A stretch of 64,000 bases of DNA from Pascua guehoae. Lineage: Eukaryota; Basidiomycota; Tremellomycetes; Trichosporonales; Trichosporonaceae. Where the stretch lies: positions 267,247-331,246 of the forward strand of contig BCJX01000003.1 of assembly GCA_001600415.1 (NCBI GenBank), read 5' to 3'. The translations under genes were made by a program, and so were the position numbers. This document shows positions 46,101 to 57,500 of the stretch, one piece after another (the first letter of the stretch is position 1; every line of letters starts with the position of its first letter). The notes under the pieces are model-generated. The model was not told the origin of the DNA and did not search any database. It was given only the letters and a program-made list of their open reading frames with translations.

Positions 46101-48923
46101 TTGGTGTAACATCGCGCGAGGCCGAGACTGAGGTGGCATCAATCCGTCCTGTTGTCGAAGAGGGTTCGGCTTCCGCTCACGAAACCGAAGAGCAGGTCAC
46201 CGAGTCTCCAGCCGACGGGCCTACGGATCGTGCGCTCCAGCCATCGACCGACGACCATGTCACCGACGCCACGACGTCTACCCCCGCGCTCGGCGCGGCC
46301 GCTGGTGTCGCAGGTGCGGCCGCCGCAGGTCTCGCTACCATCGCCGCCCTCGAGACTACCGAAACCGATGAGGCGGAAGCCGAGGCCAAGGCTGCTGCTG
46401 AGGCGAAGGCCAAGGAAGAGGCAGAGGCCAAAGCCGCGGCCGAAAAGGCCGCTGCGGAACAGGCTGCCGCCGAGGCCAAGGCCAAGGCCGAGGCTGAAGC
46501 CCAAGCTAAGGCGGAAGCCGAGGCAAAGGCAAAGGCGGAAGCGGAGGAAAAGGCTGCAGCTGAAAAGGCAGCTGCCGAAGCAAAGGCCAAGGCTGACGCT
46601 GAGGCCAAGGCTGCCGCAGAAAAGGCTGAAGCCGAGCGTATCGCCGCGGAGAAGGCTGAAGCCGANNNNNNNNNNNNNNNNNNNNNNNNNNNNNNNNNNN
46701 NNNNNNNNNNNNNNNNNNNNNNNNNNNNNNNNNNNNNNNNNNNNNNNNNNNNNNNNNNNNNNNNNNNNNNNNNNNNNNNNNNNNNNNNNNNNNNNNNNNN
46801 NNNNNNNNNNNNNNNNNNNNNNNNNNNNNNNNNNNNNNNNNNNNNNNNNNNNNNNNNNNNNNNNNNNNNNNNNNNNNNNNNNNNNNNNNNNNNNNNNNNN
46901 NNNNNNNNNNNNNNNNNNNNNNNNNNNNNNNNNNNNNNNNNNNNNNNNNNNNNNNNNNNNNNNNNNNNNNNNNNNNNNNNNNNNNNNNNNNNNNNNNNNN
47001 NNNNNNNNNNNNNNNNNNNNNNNNNNNNNNNNNNNNNNNNNNNNNNNNNNNNNNNNNNNNNNNNNNNNNNNNNNNNNNNNNNNNNNNNNNNNNNNNNNNN
47101 NNNNNNNNNNNNNNNNNNNNNNNNNNNNNNNNNNNNNNNNNNNNNNNNNNNNNNNNNNNNNNNNNNNNNNNNNNNNNNNNNNNNNNNNNNNNNNNNNNNN
47201 NNNNNNNNNNNNNNNNNNNNNNNNNNNNNNNNNNNNNNNNNNNNNNNNNNNNNNNNNNNNNNNNNNNNNNNNNNNNNNNNNNNNNNNNNNNNNNNNNNNN
47301 NNNNNNNNNNNNNNNNNNNNNNNNNNNNNNNNNNNNNNNNNNNNNNNNNNNNNNNNNNNNNNNNNNNNNNNNNNNNNNNNNNNNNNNNNNNNNNNNNNNN
47401 NNNNNNNNATCGAGGCTGAACGCATCGAGGCTGAACGCATCGCCGCCGAGAAGGCCGAGGCTGAACGCATCGAGGCTGAACGCATTGCTGCTGAGAAAGC
47501 CGAGGCCGAACGCGTCGCCGCCGAGAAGGCCGCTGCTGAAGCGAAGGCTGCCGCCGAAGCAAAGGCAGCTGCGGAAAAGGCTGAAGCCGAACGCATCGCA
47601 GCTGAGAAGGCGGAGGCCGAACGCGTCGCCGCTGAGAAGGCTGCTGCGGAGAAGGCTGAGGCCGAACGCATCGAGGCCGAACGCATCGCTGCTGAGAAGG
47701 CCGAGGCAGATCGGGTTGCCGCTGAGAAGGCTGCCGCCGAGAAAGCCGAAGCCGAACGTATCGCCGCCGAGAAAGCCGAGGCCGACCGCATCGCCGCTGA
47801 GAAGGCTGAGGCCGAACGTATCGCCGCTGAGAAAGCTGAGGCCGACCGCATCGCCGCCGAGAAGGCCGCTGCTGAGAAGGCCGAAGAGGAGCGTCTTGCC
47901 GCAGAGAAGGCCGAGGCAGAAGCTAAAGCCAAGCTGGAGGCGGAGGAGGCTAAAGCCAAGCTGGAGGCGGAGGAGGCCAAAGCCAAAGCCGAGGCGGAGA
48001 CCACGTCCAAGACCGATTCTCACAAGGCTGCCAGCGTCGCCCCCTCGCGGTCGAGCACGATCTACATCGACGCTGTCGAGGGTTCGGAGGCATCTCCCAT
48101 GGTCAGCACGCGCGCCTTATCCCCCGACGAGTACTTTGCCACCCCCGCCGGCACCATTTCGCCCACGGAGACGGTGTCCGGCCAGTCGGACATTGCCGTC
48201 ACACCCATTCCGACCATGATCCAGCACGTCACCAACACTTTTGATGCGACCCGGAACCCGGAACCCAACCTCACACATCCCGACCCTTCGCCGGTCGAAT
48301 CTGCATCTACGGCCAAGAGCGTGACAGGGAATGACACTGAGACCGCCGAGTCGGACGCCACCTCGCTCTCTGCCGATGTGGACCGCCGCCAGCGCTCGTT
48401 TGCACCGTCGCCGTCTCCTCACATCGCGCCGGACAGTGGATCATCGGTCTCGGCCGCAAAGACTACTCTCCCCACCAACGTTGAGCACTACCAGAATGCC
48501 AACCTCCCACCTCTCCCGGCTATGTCCACGCCAACAACTTCGGCAACTGGGTCCACTGCCGAGCCCACTGCTCTCGACATCTCCGACGTCGCGTCGCAGG
48601 GAAGCTCGACTGACACGGACCAGCTGAACTTTAGCACCGCACCCGCCACTCCGGCCTTTAGCCCCGTGCGCATGGCCGCCATTGCCGAGGACAAGCCTGT
48701 TGCGCACGCAACTCCCCCTTCGTCGCGTTTTGCGGCAATCGCCCAATCCCTCCAACTCACCGACCCAGGGAGCTTCTCGGTCCCGTCCAGGACCGACGAG
48801 ATCGAGTCGGCACTCCCTACTGGCGCTTCTGCCATTCTCTCTGTCGGCAAGAAGCACCGTGATGAGCCTCCCACCCCCACCACGGCTACGTCGATCACGA
48901 CCGACACTCCCGCCGACAACTAA
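40109..48923 (+). CDS. Giant MSB1/DUF1708-like protein with long Ala-Glu-Lys helix
   Basis: Two exons (40109-40676, then 40983 to the TAA at 48921-48923) join in frame at [10 protein letters not shown]. The N-terminus has a basic Ser/Pro region, then a Msb1/Mug8-type (RhoGAP-like fold) domain: [59 protein letters not shown] and [20 protein letters not shown]. Msb1 relatives act in Cdc42/Rho1 polarity and 1,3-beta-glucan synthase control. A long disordered Ser/Pro/Thr region follows, with two copies of [10 protein letters not shown] (about 45893 and 46079) and a basic patch [21 protein letters not shown] highly repetitive Ala/Glu/Lys/Arg segment (about 46330-48000) should form one long charged helix. 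It is broken by a gap; frame 2 before the gap and frame 3 after it show the gap size is wrong. Well over 2,500 residues in total. Confidence 0.8.
46370..48005 (+). repeat. Coding repeat array: [20 protein letters not shown] units, with gap
   Basis: Degenerate 7-14 residue units of [17 protein letters not shown] type flank the gap on both sides. The DNA repeat is about 21-42 bp and strongly self-similar. It is predicted to form a charged single alpha-helix or coiled coil. The array caused the assembly gap and also generates long antisense open frames. Confidence 0.9.
46666..47408. other. Assembly gap (743 N) in coding repeat
   Basis: The reading frame requires a gap of 3n+1 bases, whereas 743 is 3n+2. 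The length is therefore an estimate, and the true repeat number is unknown. Confidence 0.95.
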
Positions 48924-49644
48924 GCAGTGCATCATTTTTTTGTTCCGCACACCCCACCATTTACATTAATCGCTTGCGCTCTGCGCACCACTTTCATTGA
49001 CTCGCCGCAAACATTCCATTAATGACGACCATGTCCATTCATCCATTCGTCCATGACTTTCATCCGGATCAGAACCCCCAGCCAGACGATCCTTCAAAAC
49101 GACCATCCACGCGTCACGACCCCATACCGCCCCCCTCATCAATCTGCCCGTTGCCTGATCACCCTCCACCGCACTACCCGCATACCCTGTTCATACTCTG
49201 CTGCGCTGGAGCCGTCCCGCAGTGCACGATGCACGGTGAATACCTAGTTAATATGACCATGCATCCGTGGCCCAAGCAGTGGAGTGGTACTAGTTGAGTA
49301 GGACCGATACAACACCCAGCTGGTGGTGGCCCGCGCCACTGACACTGACATGTTGATGGGCCTTGCTGATGTTTGCCCTCACATCAATGTGCTGCAACAG
49401 TTGCCGGACTATGTGGTTAGCTAAGCCAGACAAACAAAGCCCAGACACTCCGACAGGAGCAACTCGCGGATATGCCCACAGCGGGGCCTGGACCGTCAAC
49501 GGCCAGGACCCGGCGACGCCACCGCCGCGGGACTTGAGTGACTATACCAAGGCGTGGTGAGCCCCATACACCAAACAGCCAAACTCCATGAAGTTGGAGC
49601 CCTGAGTGCCGTCGGCACGAAGGCTGTCCGAAACTTCAATGCAG
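48924..49644. other. Intergenic, no supported gene
   Basis: 3' region of the MSB1-like gene and spacer before the initiator tRNA. Nothing coding recognised. Confidence 0.5.
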
Positions 49645-49725
49645 ATCGCTATGGCTTAGTGGGAAAGCGCCAGGCTCATATGATGTGATACCTGGAGATC
49701 GCAGGATCGAAACCTGCTGGCGATA
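49645..49725 (+). tRNA. Initiator tRNA-Met (CAT) with a 9-base intron
   Basis: The acceptor stem ATCGCTA pairs with TGGCGAT (one G-T), with A as discriminator. D-arm GCTT..AAGC. Anticodon stem CCAGG/CCTGG with loop CTCATA, a 9-base intron (49681-49689, TGATGTGAT), then A. Variable loop AGATC. T-stem GCAGG/CCTGC with loop ATCGAAA. The A1-T72 pair and the T-loop ATCGAAA (no TTC) are hallmarks of the eukaryotic initiator, as is GGATCGAAACC. A-box TGGCTTAGTGG and B-box GGATCGAAACC are present. The anticodon stem lacks the full run of three G-C pairs (A29-T41). Confidence 0.9.
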
Positions 49726-50199
49726 AAGTGTCTTTGTAGCTTTTTGGCCCCTTGTCCTTGGGAGACAGGAGAGACCCATGGCAAACAACATGTCCTGCAG
49801 CCAAACACTCTTCACGCACAGATTGATTCGATTGATATTGTGGGGGAAAACTGTTATGATGCGGAGAGACAGGTGCAGTATTCTACTGCAAGCTGACAAC
49901 TGTCCATTGTGCTCAAGCATTGTTGTTGAGACGAGTGCAATCAAGCCGCATCGTTGGCTGAATAACAGCCCTTCCAGCTTCAGGCACAGCGCACAGCGAC
50001 AACAATAAGCAGAGCCACCACACTCCAAATTGCCTCCGTTGAATTACGTATACTGCTGTGGGGCGGAAGCAATTCATGGCGACAAGCCGCCACCTCGCCC
50101 CTAGCGTGACTGCTTTCTCTCTGCGCTGCATCCAAACACGACATCACACAATTGTCCATCTCCGTCTCTCACTTGTCTTGTCCTGGTTTCTCGTTCACC
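49726..50199. other. Intergenic before Aurora kinase
   Basis: TTTTT-containing tRNA terminator (TAGCTTTTTGGCC at 49738) followed by the presumed Aurora promoter and leader. No TATA box evident. Confidence 0.5.
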
Positions 50200-51912
50200 A
50201 TGTCCCAGCTCACTCAGCTCATGGATGGGTTATCAATCAACGGCGGCGGCATGTCCGCTGGTCCCCCCTCTCCCGGCCGCTCGGGAACGCCTGGCTCCGC
50301 CTCGACCAACAATGCAAACAACCGTCTCCCGCCATTGATGAAGAAGTACATGAACCCGGGGCTGGTGCGTGCGCCCAACGCGGGGCTCGCATCGCACTCG
50401 GAGGCACAGCGTGCGGCGCTCCTCAGCATGGCTGGCGGTGGGCCTAACGTGCCCAAGGCGGTGGGCAAACATGGCGACAAACACGCGCACGACAAGCCAA
50501 CCCACGGCACACACACACGCTTCGACCACCCCTCCCCGCCACGGAAGCCCACCGTCCACACGGCACACGGTATCCACGGCCCCGCTCACGCGACCGCCGC
50601 ACGCACGCAAGCGTCGAGTATTAAGGACGGCCCGACCCACCCCACCGCGTCGGGCAAGCACGCGGCGGGCGGGAGTTCTTCCAAGGGCGGCATTGGCAGG
50701 TACGATGGCGGCCTCGAGGCCGACGTAGCCGACAAAGAGGCCGTAGAAGGCGAGGCGGGCAAGACGCTCGCGCTCGACAGTGGGTCAGCGAATGGGTGAG
50801 TACCGCGTGTGGTGGTGTTTGGGCGTGTATCTCTCCCAAAAGGGCATGGCGTCCCTGCCTGTCCGTCCCTGGTTGGTCACCAACGACACTGCTGACACAC
50901 ATCCCTAGCACCGTCTCTCTCTCGCTCCCCGCATTCCAGATTGGTCGGCCCCTGGGCAAGGGCAAGTTTGGCCGTGTCTACATGGCGCGTACCAAGGCGC
51001 CACCCCACTTTATCGTCGCTCTCAAGTGTCTGCACAAGCAGGAGATTGTCGCCGGCCGCGTCGAAAAGCAGGTCCGCCGCGAGATTGAGATTCAGCAGAA
51101 CCTGCGTCATCCCAACATTCTGCGCCTGTATGGGTACTTCCACGACGAGAAGCGCATCTTCCTCGTCATCGAGTTTGCCGCCAAGGGCGAGCTGTACAAG
51201 CAGCTCTCTAAGGTTGGGTCGTTTGACGAAAAGACTAGCTCGCGGTACATTGCCCAGATGGCAGATGCCCTCTCGTATCTCCACAAGAAGCACGTGATCC
51301 ACCGTGACATCAAGCCTGAAAATCTCCTCATTGGTATGTGCTGGAACAGCAGCGGGCCAGCACTGATGCCCCAGGCTTGAATGGCGAGCTCAAGATTGGC
51401 GACTTTGGCTGGAGTGTTCACGCCCCAAGCGACCGCCGCCACACGTTATGCGGAACGCTCGACTACCTGCCCCCCGAAATGGTCGAGGGCAAGGAGCACA
51501 ATGCCAAGGTCGACTTGTGGGCGCTTGGTGTCCTCGCGTACGAGTTCCTCGTCGGCGGACCCCCATTCGAGGTAGGTCGGAACAAACTATAGTGCAGAGC
51601 CGCAAGACTAACATTCCAGGACCTGGCCGGACACGCAGGTGTGTAGTGTCGCCTTGTTGCTTCAGTTCAAGCTGACAGTCTAGCCACATACAAGCGCATT
51701 CGCACTGTCGATCTGCGCTTTCCCGAACGCCCAAGGGTGTCTACCAACGCCAAGGATCTCATTCGCAGGGTGAGTCGCCATTGCGTGGCGTCACTGACCA
51801 CCAGCTCTTGCGGTACGACCCCGAGGACCGCCTTCCATTGTCCGAGGTTCTCGTGCACCCCTGGATCAAGAAGTACGAGAAGAAGACGTCAATGACGGGC
51901 TATGCGCCATGA
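50200..51912 (+). CDS. IPL1: Aurora kinase (Ipl1/AurB type), 476 aa
   Basis: Six exons (50200-50795, 50909-51333, 51375-51571, 51620-51638, 51684-51769, 51805-51912; the fourth is only 19 bases) join in frame. The roughly 200-residue N-terminus is disordered and His/Gly/Ser-rich. The kinase domain has the P-loop [16 protein letters not shown], the ATP lysine in [25 protein letters not shown] and the activation loop [16 protein letters not shown] with the Aurora threonine. It ends [27 protein letters not shown] and the [11 protein letters not shown] block are specific to Aurora kinases. Role: chromosomal passenger complex, spindle attachment and cytokinesis. Start chosen for the CACCATG context. 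Confidence 0.95.
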
Positions 51913-52339
51913 ACACGGCCCGTACCCGCCGACGCCTCCACCTGCTTTGCACCGTGCAGTGCCCTCCGGGCCCGCACGCCACACTGTCCCTAGTCGCCGC
52001 TGCCACCTATCATGGCCTGCTCCATGCCTGTACCGTGCTCTTTCATTTAATCCTCTCTGTGGAACATTATTATTGCATGTACATTCCGTTTTTATTGGGT
52101 TGCTTTGGCTCCGTTCGCGACTCGAACCGTGGTCAATCGAGTCGGGGAGTGATGTTTACTCTGCTGGTGATCGACTCAGTGCCTGAGCTCGCTTAGCGTA
52201 ACGAGGCGACATTGTCGGACCTGGCCGCTAGTTGCCGACATCGTCATGGCGTAGGGGTCAACACCTATCAGTCTCGCCCTCATTTGCTTACCCACATCTC
52301 TCTCGTTGATCCACCTGCTACCAGACCCACCCACACGCC
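51913..52339. other. Intergenic, Aurora 3' region and acetyltransferase leader
   Basis: No coding features. A poly-T/AT-rich stretch at 52050-52100 is consistent with an mRNA 3' end. Confidence 0.5.
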
Positions 52340-53494
52340 ATGACGACGTACAAGAACAGCTACAAGCTGCCGAGCACGAGCAACCCCAAGAATGTGCACC
52401 TCGACACGGCCCCAGAAGACTACGACTTCAACTACATGTTTGAAGTTAAGCCCCTGCGCTCGGACAGAGTCGAGCTGCGCCCCTTTGTGGTATGTAAACA
52501 ACCTTGCGCCGTCGCCGGTGCATGCAGTCTCGCAGTGTGGGCTGCATGGACTGGACATGGCGTATCTGCGGCATGTAGCTGGTGGCCCGGGTTTCTCTAA
52601 CACCTACTGACGCCCAGCCCAAACTGCACGCCCAGCCGCTGCTGGACGGCGTCATGGCCAACCCGGAACTGATGAATTACATCGGCATCGCAAAGCCGTG
52701 GACGACACTGGATGACGTGTGCCAGTGGCAGGAGAGTGTCGGCCGCGCCAACCCTGTGAGTTTAGTCGAGTCTGCTCGACTGGTGATTCTGCTCGAGTCA
52801 AGCAGATTCGAGCAGAATAGAGGAGACGAGAGCCGCGCTGGGGCTATCGGGCTGGTAAAACACAGTACCGCATCTGCAGCTCTGCAGCACACAGCAACTC
52901 ATCCCCGCAACAGCCGCCCTCACTTGACCAGCTGCCGAGTTGCATGGGCTGACACACAGGGCCTGCTCCGCTACGCCATCTACTCTGCGCCGCTGGACCG
53001 CCTCGACGCGCCCGTCGACGAGTATGTGTTTGCAGGCACGGCGTCGCTCCTCGAGGGCAACTATGAGCACATGATCAATGAGGTCGGGTGGATTATCATC
53101 CTCAAGCCGTTCCAGGTACGTTTGCGCGGCTCCGTCGTCTCTCGAGGGCGAGCGTGGTTGAGGACGCAAGTAGCAGCAAAAAAGCCGCTGTCAGTACAGT
53201 AGGGGAGCTACCTCTGGCGCGTCTGTCCGTGGTCTCGCGGAGATGGGGTGATTGTAAACCTGCGAGTACGGCAAGAACGCAGATAGCTACCAGCACGCTA
53301 GTCGCGGGCTGATCACCGCACGCTTGGCCAGGGGTCGTACCAGCGCTAGCCCAGGCGGAGCATTTGACGGAGCATTTGACGGGTACAGCTGGCTCCACGT
53401 CTATTCTTGCAGCAGAAAGAGAGCTCTTGTTCCGCAGCCTCGTTTCTGCCTTCTTGAACGCTGCAGCTGTTGGGATCAGCCCCCAACAGACCGC

Positions 53495-53536
<42 letters not shown>

Positions 53537-54139
53537 GCCCGTCGCTCACCTCGCGGCGCACCACTAAACACCACTGACATCCAGCGCACACACGTGACGA
53601 CGCACATGGTCGGGCTGACAATGCACCGCATGCTCGACGCGCCAGAGGACGGCGGCCTCGGCCTCCGCCGCTGCCAGTGGAAGGCAAACTCGCTCAACAA
53701 GCCGAGCCACAATACCGCCGTCCGCATGGGGTTCAAGCCCGAGGGGACGCTTAGGTGTCTCGTTGCGCTGCCGTCGGGCAACCAGTATGGGATTCGGGGT
53801 AAGTGGTTGTGGCGGGCAGGGGGCGGGGTGTGGGTCGTTCATGGACCCAGTTGCCCATGGGCTCAGTTGTTCGTGGCGAATGTCCCGAAAGTATAATGGG
53901 GAAGAGGTTATCTTTCTTGTCATCCCCACCACACCGCTCCTCCTCCTCACTATTCTGCCCACGTCCTTCTCGACCTCTACGATTGGTACACCGTGTCAAA
54001 GCTGACTCTCCCAGAGGGCCGCCAGGGTGTGCGCCAGGCGGACCGCCCAGTGCGGGACACATGGATGGCGAGTGTGACGTGGTACGAGTGGGAGAATGGA
54101 GTCCGCGACCATGTCGACAAGCTCATGGCTCGGCGCTAG
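52340..54139 (+). CDS. GNAT-family N-acetyltransferase (RimJ/RimL type), 260 aa
   Basis: Five exons (52340-52489, 52618-52755, 52960-53115, 53585-53798, 54015-54139) join in frame. Landmarks are DYDFNYMFEVKPLRSDRVEL, HAQPLLDGVMANPELMNYIG, AGTASLLEGNYEHMINEVGW and IIILKPFQRTHVTTHMVGLT. The block RCQWKANSLNKPSHNTAVRM then GFKPEGTLRCLVALPSGNQY matches the acetyl-CoA-binding region and GFxxEG strand typical of the GNAT (Acetyltransf_3) fold. It is probably cytosolic, acetylating a small molecule or protein N-terminus; the substrate is unknown. Intron 3 (469 bp) contains a run of 39 C. Confidence 0.85.
53496..53534 (+). repeat. Homopolymer tract, 39 C, in acetyltransferase intron
   Basis: C run on the sense strand, about 30 bp upstream of the branch point CACTGAC and acceptor CATCCAG of exon 4. 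Confidence 0.97.
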
Positions 54140-54516
54140 CTCGATGTTGTCGATGACCAAGCGTGGACTTTGTATTGACCATATGACCATTGAGCTATTG
54201 AGCATGAGCCTTGGGTGGACTTCAAAACGCCACGTGGCTTTTGTATTGTTTTGAAATGTCACGTGATTTTGGTAATGGATGCGTGCCTGATTGAAAATGG
54301 TTCCGTGTTGTTGGTTGACTGGATGGGTGGACGCGTCTCTCATGACCGACGACGACCTGGTGGGCCGTGCAGCCCCGCGCGCGTCTTTACAAACAAACGC
54401 ACTCCTGGAACACTCCACCGTCCTTCCTTCCTTTCCTTTCTCCACAACAACAACAACAACAACAACAACATACCCTGTCTATCTATCGACTTTCCATAAC
54501 AGCACACCACCCCAAC
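54140..54516. other. Intergenic and SMC6 leader with (CAA)n
   Basis: Includes about nine CAA triplets at 54445-54471 in the presumed 5' untranslated region of SMC6, a tract expected to be unstructured in mRNA. Confidence 0.6.
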
Positions 54517-57500
54517 ATGGCTCGAGAGATGCAAAAGCGTCCCTCCGAGTCTGTTGACCCCGACAGCGATGACGGCAGCTCGCGCGCAGGGGTAAGTCGG
54601 CACCATTCCTTTGACCTTCCTCGCAGCAGCTTACTTTCCACCCAGACCAAGCGTGTCAAGCTCGAAAATCATTCCAATGGACAACGTCGTTCTGCAGACT
54701 ATCGATCTCCCGCTAAGCGCGCCCGTCGCGACACGCGCTCCATGGAAGTAGACGACGACCAGGACGAGTCGGATGAGTCGTCAGACGAGGGCGACCCAGA
54801 CACCGACTTTGAGGATGACGATGCCAACCTCGAGGCCCTGCGGCGTGTTCAGCAGATGGAGAAGACGGATGGAAAGTATAGTGGAGTGAGTCTAGTTTTT
54901 CGATCTACAGGCGGCAGCTGACAAGAGTAGCGACCATCCGAGGCAGGCATTGTCAAGAGCATGGAGCTCGTCAACTTTATGTGTCACAAGCACTGGAGCT
55001 GCGACTTTGGCGCAAAGCTTAACTTTGTCGTTGGTCAAAACGGCAGTGGCAAGTCTGCAGTTCTCACTGCTCTCGCGATTGTGCTCGGAGCCAAAGCGGC
55101 CTTTACCGGCCGCGGCCAGGGCGTAAAGGAACTGATCCGCCGTGGTTGCGAGTGAGTCCCAGACTGGCTCGCTGGGCGAGGGAGCGGCGCGCGGTCCCTT
55201 GTGTGGTTGCTGACTGTCCAGTAAAGCTGTCATCAAGCTCACGATTGCAAATGACGGCAAGATGGCCTTTCGACCCGACCGGTACCACCCACACATCATC
55301 ATTGAGCGCACCTTGGACAAGTCTGGCGCCTCGGGCTACAAGTTTCGCGCGACCAAGGACGGCAAGATTCTCGACACAAAACGCGAGGTCCTCACCCAGA
55401 TCCTAAACCACTTTGCCCTCAACATCGAATCGCCCCTGACCCTCCTTACCCAGGACGCAGCAAAGACATTTCTCGCCACGACCGACGAGCACAAGCTCTA
55501 CCAGTTCTTTCTCCGTGGCACGAGCCTGTCGCTCATTTCGGAGCAGTACACTGCGATCGAAAAGGCCAATGAAGCCATGGGCGCCCAGCTCGTCGCCGCA
55601 AAGGAAGGTCTTCCCGACCTCAAGGACCACATCCGGCGCCTGCAGCGAGACATTGAGTCGGCATCCAAAGCCCAGAGCCTGAAAAAGGACCGTGAAGAGG
55701 CCATGATGCTGTATGCGTGGGCGCTTGTCAACCAAAAGGAGCAGGTGTGTACACCAGCAGATGCCAGTACTAACCCAACAGGAAGTGGACAGGATTCGCC
55801 GCAAGCTCGAGGACGCCGAAGCCAAAAAGCTGGATGCCGAAACCAAGTGCCTCGACGCCGAGGTCAGTGAAGCGATTTCGCCAATCGCTAACATGCAGAG
55901 TAACATTGATCCGTTGTCGAAACAAATTGAGCATCTGGATAACGAAGTGAAAGAGGCGCAGTCACACAACTCTCCAAATCGGCAGAAGCTCCGGAGGCTG
56001 AAAGCGGGGGTGGATCTTGCAAAGCGCAAGGTGCAAGACAGTGAAGTGAGTTGGCTTTGAATGATTGTTCTGACTGGCAAGGAAACCATGGCCGAATGCC
56101 GTCGGTCGCTGGAGGCCAAGCAGTATGATCTTGGCAAGATTGAAGACAAGATTGCGGCACAGGAGCGGGACGGAGGCCCGACACAGGATCCAAAAGTGGC
56201 CAAGCTGCGCGAGGAACGCAACAAGGCGACGAACATGTACAACAACATGGAGCGCAGGCTTCCAAAGGTGTTGGCGATATCCGAGAGCATCGCGAAAGAT
56301 ATTGACAAGGCCGGTAAGGTGCTGCGGGAACGACAGAGCAAACGAGATGAGCTATTCCGGCGTCTTGGGGACGCACGGTCGAGGCTCAGCAACCTCGAAC
56401 GCCAGGCCAGCGACCGCTTGGCCGCATACGGCACGCGCGTGGACCTCGTCCTCACCGCCATCCGCCAGACGCAATGGAAGCACTCTCCTCCCCTGGGACC
56501 CCTGGGCCAGTATGTCCAGCTCGAGGACATGCGGTACAGGGACGTGTTCCATTCGGTGCTCGGCCAAACTCTTTGTGCCTTTGCAGTCCGTGACCCGCAG
56601 GACAAGAGCAAGCTTTTGGATATTCTTCGCAATTGCGCAAGACAGTGCGTCGCGGGTCTGGGGTTTGGTGCTCACACGCAGAGGCTATGTTCCTGGTTAT
56701 GCTCCGGCACACCAGCGCGGTAACCGCGTGGTTTTGCCGCAAATCATCACTCATGCTGGCGACCGATTCGACTTTAGTCGCGGTGACCTATCCGGCCATG
56801 CAGAAACCATGCTTGGCAAGCTGAAGGTGCGTGTGTGTAGAAGAGGACAAAACAATGGCTCACATATTAGATTACAAATGAAGATGTTCTCCGAATCCTC
56901 ATCGACAAGCACCGTATTGAGCGCACCCTTGTCTCGCCCTCGGTGGTTGAATCATACGATCTTTTGAAAGGACTCATCGCCAGCGGCGTTGTACCTGGCG
57001 CCACAGCTATCACGATGGACAACTTTCAGCAGTCTGCTCGAGGAAAGTGAGTATCTCCACATGTGTGCTTGAAAACTGATCACGGCAGCAACTATACGTC
57101 CGGCCCAATTGACCGTTGGCAAGGGAATGCCTTGTTTGTTGCAGACATGGCGGCAGCAGTCCAGTCAGTATGTTCCGAGTGACTTGGCTGACAGGTAGAG
57201 CTACTCAGACCGAGGTCAATGAACTCAAGGGGGAGCATGACAGGGCGGTCAACAGCTGCAATGAGATGCGGCCCGAGATCCGTGATTTGGAGATCAGGCT
57301 TGCGGAAGCCAAGGTGAGCCAGACCGCGCCAACGCAACTAAACGCCCAGCGCGAAATCGACAAATTGCGAAACGGTCTGCCGCGAATCCAGACCAAGATT
57401 AACGAGCTGGGAGACCAGGTGTCGGCTATTATGCCTGCGAGTAGTGATGCTCTCCAGGCAACCAAGGATGTGAGTTGCAATCCCACGAACCGTCTAACAT

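Noticed and set aside
46139..48010. Very long minus-strand open frames (over 600 codons) opposite the MSB1-like repeat
   Set aside because: They are antisense shadows of the Ala/Glu/Lys codon repeat, read through the gap. The Ser/Ala/Phe repeat composition is what the complement of the sense codons produces.
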